64,000 nt of DNA from NCBI GenBank assembly GCA_947311845.1, contig CAMZMU010000020.1, positions 37,393,010 to 37,457,009 of the forward strand, given 5' to 3'. This document shows, piece after piece, positions 43,880 through 54,396 of this stretch. The notes under the pieces are model-generated. The model saw only the letters and a program-made list of their open reading frames with translations. It was not told the origin of the DNA and did no database searches. Source of the stretch: Poa pratensis (taxonomy: Eukaryota; Streptophyta; Magnoliopsida; Poales; Poaceae). The number at the start of each line of letters is the position of its first letter. Position 1 is the first letter of the stretch. Position numbers and translations under genes: made by a program.

Positions 43880-44475
43880 AGCATAGTATTTTTCCTTTTC
43901 TGTTTTCTTTTCTTTTCTGTTTTCTGTTTTCCTTTTTCTTTTTTTTTTGCACTTTTTGTTATTTCAAAAAATGTTGTATAATTTTTGAATGTGACAAAAT
44001 TCGAATTGAATTTTTTAAATCTCAATATTTTTAGTTTGAACAAATTTTGAATTTGAATTTTTTTGAATGTGAACAAATTTCGAATTTGAACAATTTTTGA
44101 ATGTGAACAACTTTCGAATTTGAATAATTTTTAAAAGTAAACAATTTTTTGAATATGAACAAAATGTTGAATTGGAACAATTTTAATTTAAATAAATTTT
44201 GAATTGAAGCAATTTTTGAATATAAACGAATCTTGAGCTTGAACAATTTTCGAATATGAACAAATTTTGAATTGGAACAATTTTCGTATAAACAAAATCT
44301 TGAATTTGAATAATTTTCTAATATGAACAAATTTTAAATTTTAACAATTTTTGAAAACATTTTTCAAAATCATAAAAGTGAAAAAAAAGAGAAAAGAAAT
44401 AGAAAAGGTAAAAATTTAAAGAACAAAAAAAAAAGAAAACGAGAAAAGATGAAAAAAGAAGAAAATGGAGCGGTC
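43880..44475. repeat. Low-complexity AT-rich repeat flanked by mirrored pyrimidine and purine tracts
   Basis: A T/C-rich block (43890-43950) is followed by about 400 bp of degenerate GAACAAATTTTGAATTT units (about 43985-44350) and then by an A/G-rich block (44375-44465). The reverse complement of the right side resembles the left side, including TTTTGAAAAATGTT-like stretches. The whole is an imperfect inverted repeat. The ORFs in it are composition artefacts. Confidence 0.7.
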
Positions 44476-44500
44476 CAGCGGACACGGCATTTTGGGTCAT

Positions 44501-44840
44501 AGGTGCAGATGCACCCGTTATGCAAAACATTTTTTTTTCAAAATGTCAAACAATTCTAGAAAAAATTCGAATATACATCTGGACATTTTTGTCAGCACAA
44601 AAAGTTTCGTGGAGAAAAAATATTGTTTGTGACCTGTGTAAAAAAGACAAACAAATGTCTCGTACAAAATCATTTTGGAGCGTACGGATTTGTCTTTTTT
44701 GCACAGGTCACATAAAATATTTTTCCTTCGTGAAACTTTTTATGCTAACCTAAAATGTCTTCAAGTATGTCCGAAAATTTTATTTTGAATTTTTTGACAT
44801 ATCGAAAATTATTTTTTGAGCGATGGGTGCATCCGCACCT
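44501..44840. mobile_element. Hairpin (fold-back) MITE of about 340 bp
   Basis: The left end AGGTGCAGATGCACCC pairs with the right end GGGTGCATCCGCACCT. Complementarity continues inward through AAAAAGTTTCGTGGAG...GACCTGTG...AAAAAAGACAAA to near the centre (about 44670), so nearly the entire element folds. It has no coding capacity. A partly similar GGTCCAGCGG segment lies on both sides (44472 and 44843). It lies about 480 bp upstream of the MUB 5'-UTR intron. Confidence 0.72.
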
Positions 44841-45324
44841 CCGGTCCAGCGGCGCATTGGGCGCCGAACCTGGAGGCCTATGTGCAGATGGTATTAATTT
44901 ATTAGAGGCAGGTAATAAAAGTGGCAGCGCAGTCGCAGATCCTGAGCGAGCGAGCAGCAGAGCAGGCAAGTATCGTCTCTTTCCCCCCGGCCCCGGAGGA
45001 CTCGGCTGTCTAGTCTTGGCTCAGGAGCTCCCTTTCCATCCTGTCCGTGCAGATGCTCTGCGCTTGCGCCGCAGGCCAGCAGCCCCATGTTTGACCCACC
45101 GACCCTTCCCCAGAATCACCTCCTCCACTTCTAGCTTTGCTTCTCTTCTCTCCTCTTGATGCTTTCCTGGAGTCCTCCTATGGTCCGTCCTCGCCACCCT
45201 CCGTTGGCTTCTTGATCCATTTCTTGGTCCAAGAAACCGGAGCCCTCGCCGAGATTCGGAGTTTCCTGCTCTCGTTTGGTCGATTCGGCACCGGTGGTTT
45301 TCCTTTCTTCCCCGGCTGTTTCCG
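44841..45324 (+). promoter_or_regulatory. Probable promoter and first leader exon of the MUB gene
   Basis: The stretch between the hairpin MITE and the first intron has no credible ORF. GAGCGAGCGAGCAG and pyrimidine-rich TCTCTTTCCCCCC near 44945-44990 are typical of grass 5' leaders, so transcription may start around 44900-44950. I cannot see a firm TATA box. Confidence 0.45.
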
Positions 45325-45439
45325 GTAAGAAATCGATTCCTCATGGCCTAGTTAATTAAACTCTTGTGTATATTATGCCCTCTCTTTCTTTTCTTTCTCT
45401 CGATTCCTCTTGTTGAAAGGGAGGCTCCTCTCTCTGCAG
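45325..45439 (+). other. 5'-UTR intron of the MUB gene
   Basis: Donor TCCG/GTAAGA at 45325 and acceptor TCTCTGCAG/T ending at 45439 give a 115-bp T-rich intron, 36 bases before the start codon. It is predicted from splice signals only. Confidence 0.55.
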
Positions 45440-45475
45440 TTGTCTAGGGGAGCGCGTTCCGAGTTCGTGGGTGAG

Positions 45476-48400
45476 ATGTCCGGGATGCAGGAGCAGTTCG
45501 AGATCAAGTTCCGGCTGCCGGACGGCACCGACATCGGGCCCAAGCAGTACCCGGCGGCGTCAACCGTCGCCACGCTCAAGGAGACCATCATCGCTCAGTG
45601 GCCCAAAGGTTTCCTTCCTACCTCCGCCCCACGCTCTAGCTAGCTACTTGCCGTCACTGTCTTTCTTTAGCCGTGACGACGATAATAAAGATTGGTTCGT
45701 AGCAACAGTGAGTGGCTGTAGAGTTGAGCGATTGGTATTTGTGTGGCGGTCGCTCTCTCGGATTGATTCTCTTCGTGGAACGGGCAATATTATTTAGCTT
45801 GGAATCTTCAATCTTGATATGTGCACCGCACTGGCGTCACCGTCAGAGGCCAATAGACCGGGGGAGAACCAATTATTGGGGCTTCTGCCTCCCTCACCAA
45901 TTGGATCACCATACGAGGCACCATTCTTTTGATCAATTCAGTTCTATCTGTTTTGATACTTCCAGTACTTGATACTTGATAGATCAAAGTACTGAAGTGA
46001 TCGCACCAATATGGATGTTTTCTAGGATATGTGTACATGTGGCACGGCTGTATGACAGATCTAAGCTAATCTTTTAGGACTACAAAGTGGGTAGGGAAGT
46101 AGATGAGAGCTTAAAGTTCATAGGAGCTTCCTGTGGAGCTGGTGGGAAAGCAGCGTTGGTTCAGAAATGTGCTGCTCTTCAGCTGATGCAGTTGGAACTG
46201 TTCTTGGCTGGTAGCTGTTCACAACTTTGTTAGGCTAAGCAGTGTTTTTGGTGTGATATGCTTCATTCAAAGTTACTTGGTGTTCACAACTTTGCTCTTT
46301 TCTTATTCATCTCAGAGTTTCATTCACCTAGTACCTACCATTTGCTTTAGTACCCTTTTCATCCTTCTTTTGACAAGCTGTACAATAGTTCTACAATCTT
46401 TATTTTGGATGAGTTATATAATCTTTGGTTATAGGGGTATACTGAAATGTGATAAATAAATAATATACATGGGAAACTGCCATCGATTGGACGCAAAGTT
46501 TAATGAGCTTTTATTAATGTTTAGACGTAATCATCTGATGTAGATGGTATTCAATCTATGAAAAAACATTGAGGCTGTATGCCCATTACAAGCAATAGCG
46601 CACATTGACAGTAGTTGCTAATACTGTCAATGTCGACAGTAGTTGCTAATAGTGTCAATGTCTATTAATCCATTGGAAGGGTAACAAACATTACAACCTT
46701 AGACAAGCATGAAGGCATGAACTATATTATTAGTGTGTTCGACCAAGGCAAGAAGACTAGCACACAGTAGTACTAGCTTGATTGTCTCTGAGCGCACTAG
46801 ACCTTTAGGTGGACTAAACTACTATTGTGAATCTGACACCAAGAGTAGGTTTGCGCACCTTCCTGAACTAGCAGTTATATTTCTCATGATTTTTTCGTCC
46901 CCAGAAATTTGAGGTATATATCACTGTCAAGATTGGATTATGCATCCAGTATTCCAGTTAGCAAAACAGAATTGGTAACTCGATAAAGCTATTTATCGAG
47001 ATCCTATGACATAAAATACTAAAAAAGTATCCCACTGAACTGTAGTTTCCACTAGAATATGGCCAACTGTTTCTAATAGATGTCAGAATATAGGTTTAAG
47101 AAAAATATTAGATCATGTCACTGCAAAAATTGGAAGTTTTGAAAAACACCACTGGATGCCTCAGTGCCCTGTGGGACCACAGCCAGTGGCATTTTCCAAA
47201 ATGCTAACTTTGAGTCGCATGGTTCCAATTTTCCTACATAAATATAAGATGGAAGTCTCTGTGAACAGCTGCCATGTCTAGTTCTCCAAAAATGCAGACC
47301 AGTTTCTACTTTCTAGCTGATGATGATATCCTGACCGAGGCCAGCTAAAAGTGGTGCAGAAGCAACTCTCTTAAATGGATGATTTGGAATCCTGTATTCA
47401 GCTGGATTTCATCTGGCAACCAGTTGGTTTTCTCTGATTCTCAAAAAAAAAAAGTTGGTTTTCTCTGGAGGCCAGTCCAAAGTGGGCTACCATTTAACTT
47501 GCACATTTTTGTATGTTTTTTACTGATGACTGACTCACTAGATTGATGTAATGATAGTATAGGGTACTTGGCTTGATCTGCGTAACTGAACTCTGAGCCC
47601 CCATCCTAATGATGTATAGGGTACTTGGCATGATTCTGGATTCAAACTTAGTTGTTGGTAGTTCCCATTGAGCTGTATACTATTGTCTTAACATGGTAAT
47701 TAGATCATAATTTGTGGTACTTGGTAGATCATTTGGTGTTCCTCCTCTGCAGGTCTACTTATGTGCTTAGTCTCTGAATGGTTGTACTCATTAAGCGTGG
47801 AATAAGCTCAATTTGGATGTTTGACCTTTCATTAAGAATAATGACTTAAATAATGTATCATGCGTCCAGTCTGCATGATAAAACTAAAGCTTGTTACTTG
47901 ATGAAGTTACATACATTCTACTGAAAAATGACTTGAATAATGTATCATGCGTCCAGTCTGCTGCTAATCGTAGAATGCTATTGGGATTTCATTGTATCGC
48001 TGAGACAATATTAGGAAGTGAACAATCGTTTAATGTTTTCTCATGTCCTTTAGCCCATTCAACCTCTGAACACAATCTATTAAGTGCATGTGTGTTGATA
48101 TGCCAAATAATTCTTTGACTGGCTATTGATGAATATCACTTTTCATAATTTTACAGTTCTGCATTTATTAAGCTTTCATTTCTAGCAGATAAGGAAAAAG
48201 GTCCTAGGACTGTGAATGACCTCAAGCTTATCAACGCTGGGAAGATACTGGAGAACAATAGAACCCTCTCAGAATGCAAAAGCCCAATATGCGACTTCTC
48301 TGGAATGACAACTATGCATGTAGTAGTCCGCGCCCCCGCTCTAGACAAACAGTCTGGTAAGTTTACCGTCCTTGTAAGGTGATACAGTTTTATCACGTAT

Positions 48401-48493
48401 CTTTTTTACTTAATTCCTTCCTGTGAACTGTTAGCAGAAAAGAGAGCAGCCAAGAAGACAAAAGATTTCAGGTGTGGTTGCGCCATCATGTGA
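45476..48493 (+). CDS. MUB: Membrane-anchored ubiquitin-fold protein (MUB), three coding exons
   Basis: Coding exons are 45476-45608, 48189-48356 and 48438-48493, all with GT-AG introns and exact phase, giving 118 residues. The start MSGMQEQFEIKFRLPDGTD, the VATLKETIIAQWPK helix, NDLKLINAGKILENN and TMHVVVR are the ubiquitin-like fold of the MUB/UBL3 family. The C-terminus RCGCAIM is a CaaX box: C115 is the prenylated cysteine, and terminal Met favours farnesylation. C113 could be palmitoylated. In plants MUBs attach to the plasma membrane and dock group VI ubiquitin-conjugating enzymes (UBC8 type). All expected residues are intact. It is the only undamaged host gene in the window. Confidence 0.93.
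45609..48188 (+). other. Large first coding intron of MUB
   Basis: This 2,580-bp AT-rich intron has donor AAAG/GTTTCC and acceptor TTCTAGCAG/AT. It carries a two-copy repeat with inverted arms at 46604-46661 and a second pair of similar TGACTTAAATAATGTATCATGC segments near 47841 and 47931. No ORF inside looks real. Confidence 0.75.
46604..46661 (+). repeat. Intronic direct repeat made of short inverted repeats
   Basis: GACAGTAGTTGCTAATA occurs at 46608 and 46635. In the first copy ATTGACAGTA (46604-46613) and TACTGTCAAT (46622-46631) form a perfect 10-bp stem around GTTGCTAA. The second copy has a one-base change in its stem. Confidence 0.8.
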
Positions 48494-48882
48494 CAGCGTT
48501 GTGAATAGAAGCACTAAGATGAGGTGTTGGCTATCTAAGTCCTTTTTCGCACTTGCTAGAGTGTTGTACGATGTTTTGAGGCTCTTTCCTTTTTCTATGT
48601 CAAGGCATATTGATCGCCCGTGATCTTACAGAAGTTGGAGACACAAATTATTAGTGCCTAAATTGCTAAAAGGGTCCATCTTATCCAACTCTGCATTCTT
48701 CAGATTCTACTTTGTATGGGCGTCCAATCACTTGTATCAGAAACCAACTGACCATATTATGCTGGTAGTCATGTTTAAAATCAGTTATTGCCTCCTGATG
48801 TTGGTTGTTCTACTGGTTTTGTGTAAAATCATCGTACTACCTTTTTCCTTTGAGATAATTGGTTCAAAACTTTTCTTCGGTA
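48494..48882 (+). other. MUB 3' untranslated region and flank
   Basis: No coding features. The polyadenylation site should lie here, but I see no unique signal. Confidence 0.45.
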
Positions 48883-49144
48883 CTCGCTTCCTTCTAACTT
48901 AATTGAAGTTATAGGTTTGGTCTAACTCAAATTTCTCTAAGTTTGATCGGATTTAAAGGAAAATGGTCTGCAACATCCAATCTATATAGTATGAAGATAT
49001 ATCATACGATGAATCTGGTAAAACTAATTGGTGTTGTAGATGTAGATAATATTTTCCTATTAACTTTTTCTACAAACTTGGTCAAAATTAAAGTAGTTTG
49101 ACTTGGGACAAACCTAGAAGTTCAACTATTTTGGAAGGAGGGAG
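48883..49144. mobile_element. Stowaway (Tc1/Mariner) MITE downstream of MUB
   Basis: The left end, following TA, reads CTCGCTTCCTTCTAACTTAA. The reverse complement of the right end reads CTCCCTCCTTCCAAAATAG. Complementarity extends about 60 bp (TGAAGTTATAGGTTTGG against TGAACTTCTAGGTTTG). TA dinucleotides flank it (48881-48882 and 49145-49146). It has no ORF. Confidence 0.75.
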
Positions 49145-49728
49145 TATATTGTGCAATAGTGGTGCAAAGTCTCAAATCTATGAAAAAAATTATGAAAATT
49201 TCTGGTTGCATGATCTTAGTACAGTTAGTATTCTTTTTAGACAATTGAATATACTAGAAAGTATATAGTTTGGTACAATCTATAGCGGAGATGACGTATA
49301 TAAGGCAATATTGGAATTTTTGTTGAATGCCACAATAGTAACTTCATCTGCAACTTGGTTTTGGAAAAAACTAGCCAAACAACATATTAGTTTGAAGAGT
49401 TCACCAAGCGTGATAGTTACCAACAAATACGTCTGCTCGTGCTATCAATCTAGGAAATAGAAAAAAAAAACAGAAGCATTTGCAAATGCTTGCAGGAATT
49501 AGAAACACAAGAAGTTCGAGTTACACTGTTTGAATCATTGTTATTACAAATACTTATTACCTTACTATTTTCATAATTTATGGGTATTGCTAATTCATGG
49601 TCGTCTGCTGAGAATTATTAGTTCTCGGTCAGCACCAGGAGATTGACAAAATTTCATACTTTTTTGAAGTTGTGAGAATACACTTTTTCGTGAACAAATT
49701 GTTATAACATGATAGACATTAATTTAGA
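49145..49728. other. Unassigned AT-rich spacer
   Basis: No gene or element was recognised between the two Stowaway MITEs. Confidence 0.3.
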
Positions 49729-49730
49729 TA

Positions 49731-50001
49731 CTCCCTCGTATAAATTTGTTAAAAGTCAAGCACTATAATTACCCTGCCTTTTGGGTTTGTTAAAATCAAA
49801 CTTTTAGAAGTTTGACCAAGTATAAAAAATATCAAAATCTATAATATCAAATTCATAGAATATGAAAATATAGTTTTGATGGTTTTAATCATATTAAATT
49901 TATAGTGTGGGTTTTGATATCTTTTCTATATATTTGGTTAAATTTTACGAAGCTTGACTTTGACTAAATCCAGAGTGCATGATAATTGTGAACGGAAGGA
50001 G
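49731..50001. mobile_element. Second Stowaway MITE
   Basis: It starts CTCCCTCGTATAAATTTG and ends GTGAACGGAAGGAG, with flanking TA at 49729-49730 and 50002-50003. The interior contains paired AAGTTTGACCAAGTATAAAA and TTAAATTTTACGAAGCTTGAC segments, as in Stowaway elements of about 270 bp. Confidence 0.75.
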
Positions 50002-50312
50002 TATGATATGAATATATAATTCATGATGTATATTATAAATATTTGTTTTTGTAAAAAAATTATATGCCTTATTTTATGAATGGAGGTAGTATGTATTAAG
50101 AAACTTTTAAATTGGATTTACAATTATTTAACCCTCATTCGAGTGAGACGATACTTCATTTTCCCATCTAGACAGACAAATCATTACAACAGACAAATAA
50201 TAAGAACCCGTGTCGCACCAAGAGGACTTGAAAACTGGGTGGGTAGGTTTTTCATCCACTCCCCTAGCAAAGTCATTTGTATGAACATATGAGAATTAGT
50301 TATTTGCGTATT
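50002..50312. other. Unassigned spacer before the Sirevirus-like element
   Basis: AT-rich. An ATGAATGGAGGTAGTAT stretch near 50077 resembles a lone Stowaway end. It ends in the GTATT target-site duplication (50308-50312). Confidence 0.35.
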
Positions 50313-51387
50313 TGAAAGGATCGTATGGCCACCTAGGGGGGGGGGGGGGGGGGGGGGGGGGGGTGAATAGGTGCTACGTCAATTTTTAATACTTTTTCGA
50401 TTTAGGCTTGACACAAAGGTAAACTCTCTAGATATGCAACTACGGTGATTTTACCTATATGACAAGTTTAACACTAAGCACGGTAAGAAACAAGTGAGAA
50501 CTAAGAGTAAGGAGTAACCGAACGGGAAGCACGCGGAGACAAGGATGTATTCCCGAGTTCCTCCTTTTTAGGGGAGTACGTCTCGTTGGAGGGGTGTGAG
50601 TTTCAAACTCAAGACGCCACAAATGGCCTCACCCTATTCTCCGATGAACCTTGCCCGAAAGCTCGGTTCACCTTCCACTATCGGAATCCTTCAAGGCGGA
50701 ATCCGGAGCCCTTACAACATACTTGAGGCACAACCCACAAAAGGATTGGGGGCTCCCAAGCACCACGAATCTTCTACACAAAAGTAGCAAGCGAGTGAGT
50801 ACAACAATGGGGCTAGGTTTTCCCAACGGAAACCCTAGCAATGGTCCCTCAAGTGAATGAGGGGGAAATGAAGAACTGCTTGGTGAAGTTGTAGATCCGG
50901 GGCTTCTCCTTCATCCTCCAAAGATCAACGAGTTTGGGTGGAGGGATTGGGAGTAATCTGAGTTTTGAGCTTGCAGCAATGGAGGTCAACTGATTTTGGG
51001 CGAGCTAAGAAGCTGGAGGTAGGTGGAGGGGTATTTATACCCCCCCGAAAAAAAAAATCTGCCCGTTGGAGTCTGGGGACGGATATTCCAGTCCAAGTTG
51101 GTACCGGATAATCCAGTGTTCATCCGGAACTTCCGGCTACAAATTTTCGGGTACCTCCAGAACCTTTTGCGTTAAGTCCTTAGCCGATTTTCCACATTGC
51201 TTCTTCCAAACCGGATATTCCGGTAGAGATGAAATATCCACTAAACAAATATCCGGCTGCTCTTTTCGGTGTTGATGCATACGTGTTTGTATATAACTAA
51301 ACCTGCATCACTTAACACATGATTAAAACTATCACTAGTGTTGTTAACTAACACACAAAATACGAGGGATCACAAAATGCCCTTTCA
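50313..51387 (-). repeat. 3' LTR of the Sirevirus-like element
   Basis: 1,075 bp. It includes a run of 28 G (50336-50363) and several CCGGAT-type palindromes, for example CCGGATATTCCGG at 51211-51223. A CCCCCCC/AAAAAAA junction lies near 51040. Confidence 0.87.
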
Positions 51388-51403
51388 ATCTCCCCCTTTT
51401 TGG
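51388..51403 (-). other. Polypurine tract of the Sirevirus-like element
   Basis: On the minus strand CCAAAAAGGGGGAGAT abuts the 3' LTR. This G-rich tract is characteristic of Sirevirus-type Copia elements. Confidence 0.85.
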
Positions 51404-51951
51404 TGTTAGATGACAACACTAGGATTTGCAAAGAAATTCCATAACTAGACCATGTTCTAAAAAATGGAAAGTACTCCCACTACATGTGTGCATATAATTG
51501 GTTTGCCTTGGAATGCAAATACACACATATAGAGAGAATTACTTTCCAACAAGATATAACAACATGATATAGACAACACAAATTTGCACAACATGAGACA
51601 TATCACACAATAGGTTGAGACTTGAGATAGAAATCATACCTTGTGCATATAGACGTAGATAAGAAATCCAAATAGATCATAGCACAATACAATGTAGTCT
51701 CAACCATACATAATAAGATATCCAAATGTCTCACACATTATAAGATACCACAAGGTTCAAAACAAACAAATAGCAAATAGGTTCGACAAATAAAAATAAA
51801 TGGACACAAGCGCAATAAGAATGATAAACGCATATGCTTGTGCCCGAACCCATGCAAATCCCACACAAAGAATCCTAATAGAACAACTTCTCCCCCTTTG
51901 GCATCGAAACACCGAAAAAAGGGAAAAGAGTGATGCTACGTCCCGAAGGGA
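51404..51951 (-). other. Non-coding 3' internal region of the Sirevirus-like element
   Basis: AT-rich, with many CACACAT-type motifs and no credible ORF. This position is a cis-regulatory zone in Sireviruses. Confidence 0.5.
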
Positions 51952-52714
51952 TCACTCCTCAGACTCGGTGTCCTCAGCCTCAACATCTTCATCATCCTCG
52001 TCACTAGTATCTTCATATCCAGCAGAGCCACGAGTGCGAGGGGCACGAGAAGAAGTAGCAGGAGCTGATGCAAGCAGGTATTTCTCCATATCAACCCAAG
52101 GAGTCTGAGCATTGGCATTCCAGCTGTCACCAGAAAGAGGGTCTGCCACGGGAGGATCACCAGGCTGGCTAGGAAGTCTCTTGAGAATGGTCTGCCTCTC
52201 ACAATAAGCAGCATACTGTCCATGGCGGATGTCGACGTTCATGCACAGAATGTTTCGCTGAAACCAGTTGAGCTGCTTTGACTTGGGAGTAAAAACAGGG
52301 GCAGTTGCCTGACGGTGTGCACCAGAAGAGCGTGCATCTCTCATGATTGAATCTCTGGCAGGGGCAGAAGCAGCAGCAGCAGTATTCTTCTTGTTATAGA
52401 CCTTCTTGTAATAGTGAGACTCCACATTCACCGAACTGAAATCTTGATTCTTCAAAGTATCCTTGATGAGCAGCATAATATATGGAGCATAAGGAATAGT
52501 GGTCCTCTCAACCATGGCATCATGCATCTCATGAAAAATAAAATCCTTAACATCCACCTTGAAGTTAGCGGCTGGGTCTTTATTCTTGATACACTTCTCA
52601 GCAAGGCATAGCAGATTGACAAGAGGGCTTGTGATTGCATCGTTGTTACCTCCACTTGGAGCGATGAAGGAGCGGAAAATAGTCACAAGTTGATCATAGA
52701 GTGGTAGGAGCCCC
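51952..52714 (-). pseudogene. Unidentified ORF of the Sirevirus-like element, cut by the CACTA end
   Basis: The minus-strand frame is open from the CACTA boundary (52714) to a stop at 51952, about 254 codons with no internal stop. The N-terminal end reads LPLYDQLVTIFRSF and is missing upstream sequence. A globular region (residues about 20-110) has HEMHDAMVERTTIPYAPYIML, an alanine/serine linker follows, and the C-terminus is very acidic (EDDEDVEAEDTESEE). Its place between gag and the polypurine tract suggests the envelope-like or plant-transposon-protein region of Sireviruses and Athila, but this is inference. No transmembrane helix is visible. Confidence 0.5.
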
Positions 52715-53250
52715 CACTAGTACAGAACGACACATCGGAAACGGGCCAAAAACCCCTTCGAAAACGGAGAAAGGGTCCGTGTCCCGCTTCCGATACTGAT
52801 GTGAAGGCCCTCATCGGCAACGGTGGCAGAACACCGTTTCTGATGTGAGATAATTTCGGCATCGGAGCCTCCGTGCCCTCCGTTACCAATGTGTGACCAT
52901 TTCGGCAACGGAGTGTTTTGTCCTCCATTACCAGTGTGGTATCATGTTGGCAACGGCTATTTCTGTTTGCCCGTTTCCGATGTCTAATTGCAAGCTAATA
53001 GTAATTAGCTGCGCTTGCACGCCCGTGCTACAACAATTATTTAGCAGACATTCAGCAATACAAGTTTACAACAATCATATGAACACAAAGTTTACAGCAA
53101 ATGTTGGAATACAAGTTCACAGCTATTGCTATTGGTACAAATACAAAGTTTTCAGCCATTGTTGGGAAAAAAGTGGACACAATTTAAAGAAGTTACATCA
53201 ACAATGGTGACAACCATTGTTTTGGAAAAATCTATAGTCTCACCAGCGAG
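52715..53250 (+). mobile_element. CACTA transposon terminal fragment
   Basis: It starts CACTAGTACAGAAC. Clustered subterminal repeats follow, of the type TCGG(A/C)AACGG and TTTCGGCA(A/T)CGGAG (52735, 52810, 52857, 52900, 52950), as in CACTA ends. The opposite terminus is not found, and Copia gag codons resume at about 53250. It is an end fragment or strongly deleted copy that separates gag from the downstream ORF. Confidence 0.6.
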
Positions 53251-53259
53251 AATGCCGGT

Positions 53260-54235
53260 ATGGACAGGTGAACAAATGCCGAAGATCCTTGGTGCATTCC
53301 AATGGCACGGGCACGAGAATCTTGAGCAATTTGTGTTTGAACCTTGCAAGACTACATTTCTTGCATGACTTCATTTGAGGTCATTAGATGATAGTTGTGT
53401 CTCCTTGCAAATGCTTCAAATCAGTCGGTTCAAGGGGCAAGAGAGCATTTACATACTTCCTCTTGATCCAGGCATCATTCACACGTGTGCCACCAAGCTC
53501 CTTATATGTATTAGCAAGAGCCTTAAGTCTCCGATACATTTGCTCATGGTCTTCACCATCTTTCATGAAGAAACCTTCAGCTTTCTTGCTTATTTTCTCA
53601 TATCGGTTTCTATTCATGCTTTCATTTCCAATGAATGCCTCAGAGAGACTATCCCAAGCTTCTTTGGCGGTGGTGCAATGATCAATGAGGGGCATATCAT
53701 CTTCTCCCACTGCATCACGAATCAAGTCAAGAGCTGTGGCATTTAGTTGACAATCAACTTTTTCTCTTCTTGGCAAGTCGGATTCATCCACAGCTCGCTA
53801 TCCTTCTCCAATGATCCTCCAAAGCTCAATAGATGCACTGTTTACATAAGATCTCATAGAAGATTGCCATTTAGTAAAGAAAGATGCATTTAGCTTAGGT
53901 GGGTTTCCCCTTAGATGATTTGGAGGATGAGGGATAGGTAGATCGGGAGAGTATGCAAAAGGAACTCTAGCATGGGCTCCCGATCCATTAGGTGGTTTAA
54001 GGGGATCTTCAATTTTAGTTGATCCATCCCCTTTATCCTCTTTATCATCCGTTAAATCCCCGGAGGGACTCTCCAGATTAGGAGGTGTTGTGGGAGTCTT
54101 TGTACCCCCCGAGTTGCGCTATCATTTCACGCAACTGCCTCATTTCGGTTTCCATAGAACTCTTCATGGTAGTGAAGTCCTCTAGGGAAACTAAAGGAGG
54201 AAGGATAAGAGGGTTCCTTCAGCATCGAAGGCCAT
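53260..54235 (-). pseudogene. gag: Copia gag of the Sirevirus-like element
   Basis: A likely start ATG is at 54235 (MAFDAEG). The readable core (53791-53384) has NATALDLIRDAVGED, a TTAKEAWDSLSEAFIGN segment, MYRRLKALANTYKELGG and LLPLEPTDLKHLQG, diagnostic of UBN2-type Copia gag. Beyond 53384 the conserved MTSNEVMQEM and SRARAIGMHQG continue after a frame change and a stop. Several stops lie between 53792 and 54235. It is non-functional. Confidence 0.78.
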
Positions 54236-54274
54236 ACTTCTCTTAGGCGATTAAGCCCGAATAAAGAGCTGAGT

Positions 54275-54285
54275 CTCTGATACCA
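54275..54285 (-). other. Primer-binding site of the Sirevirus-like element
   Basis: The minus strand reads TGGTATCAGAG two bases after the 5' LTR end, complementary to initiator tRNA-Met. Confidence 0.88.
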
Positions 54286-54287
54286 AT

Positions 54288-54396
54288 TGAAAGGATCATA
54301 TGGCCACCTAGAGGGGGAGTGAATAGGTGCTACGTCAATTTTTAATACTTTTTCGATTTAGTCTTGACACAAAGGTAAATTCTCTAGATATGCAAC
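54288..54396 (-). repeat. 5' LTR of the Sirevirus-like element, inner fragment
   Basis: It matches 50313-50440 except that the G28 run is short here (GAGGGGGAG). It ends at the Athila junction. The outer fragment of the same LTR is 61201-61412, and about 750 bp between them are missing. Confidence 0.85.

Noticed and set aside
45808..46038. ORFs inside the MUB first intron
   Set aside because: The exon borders of MUB are exact and in phase without them, and the translations show no domain.
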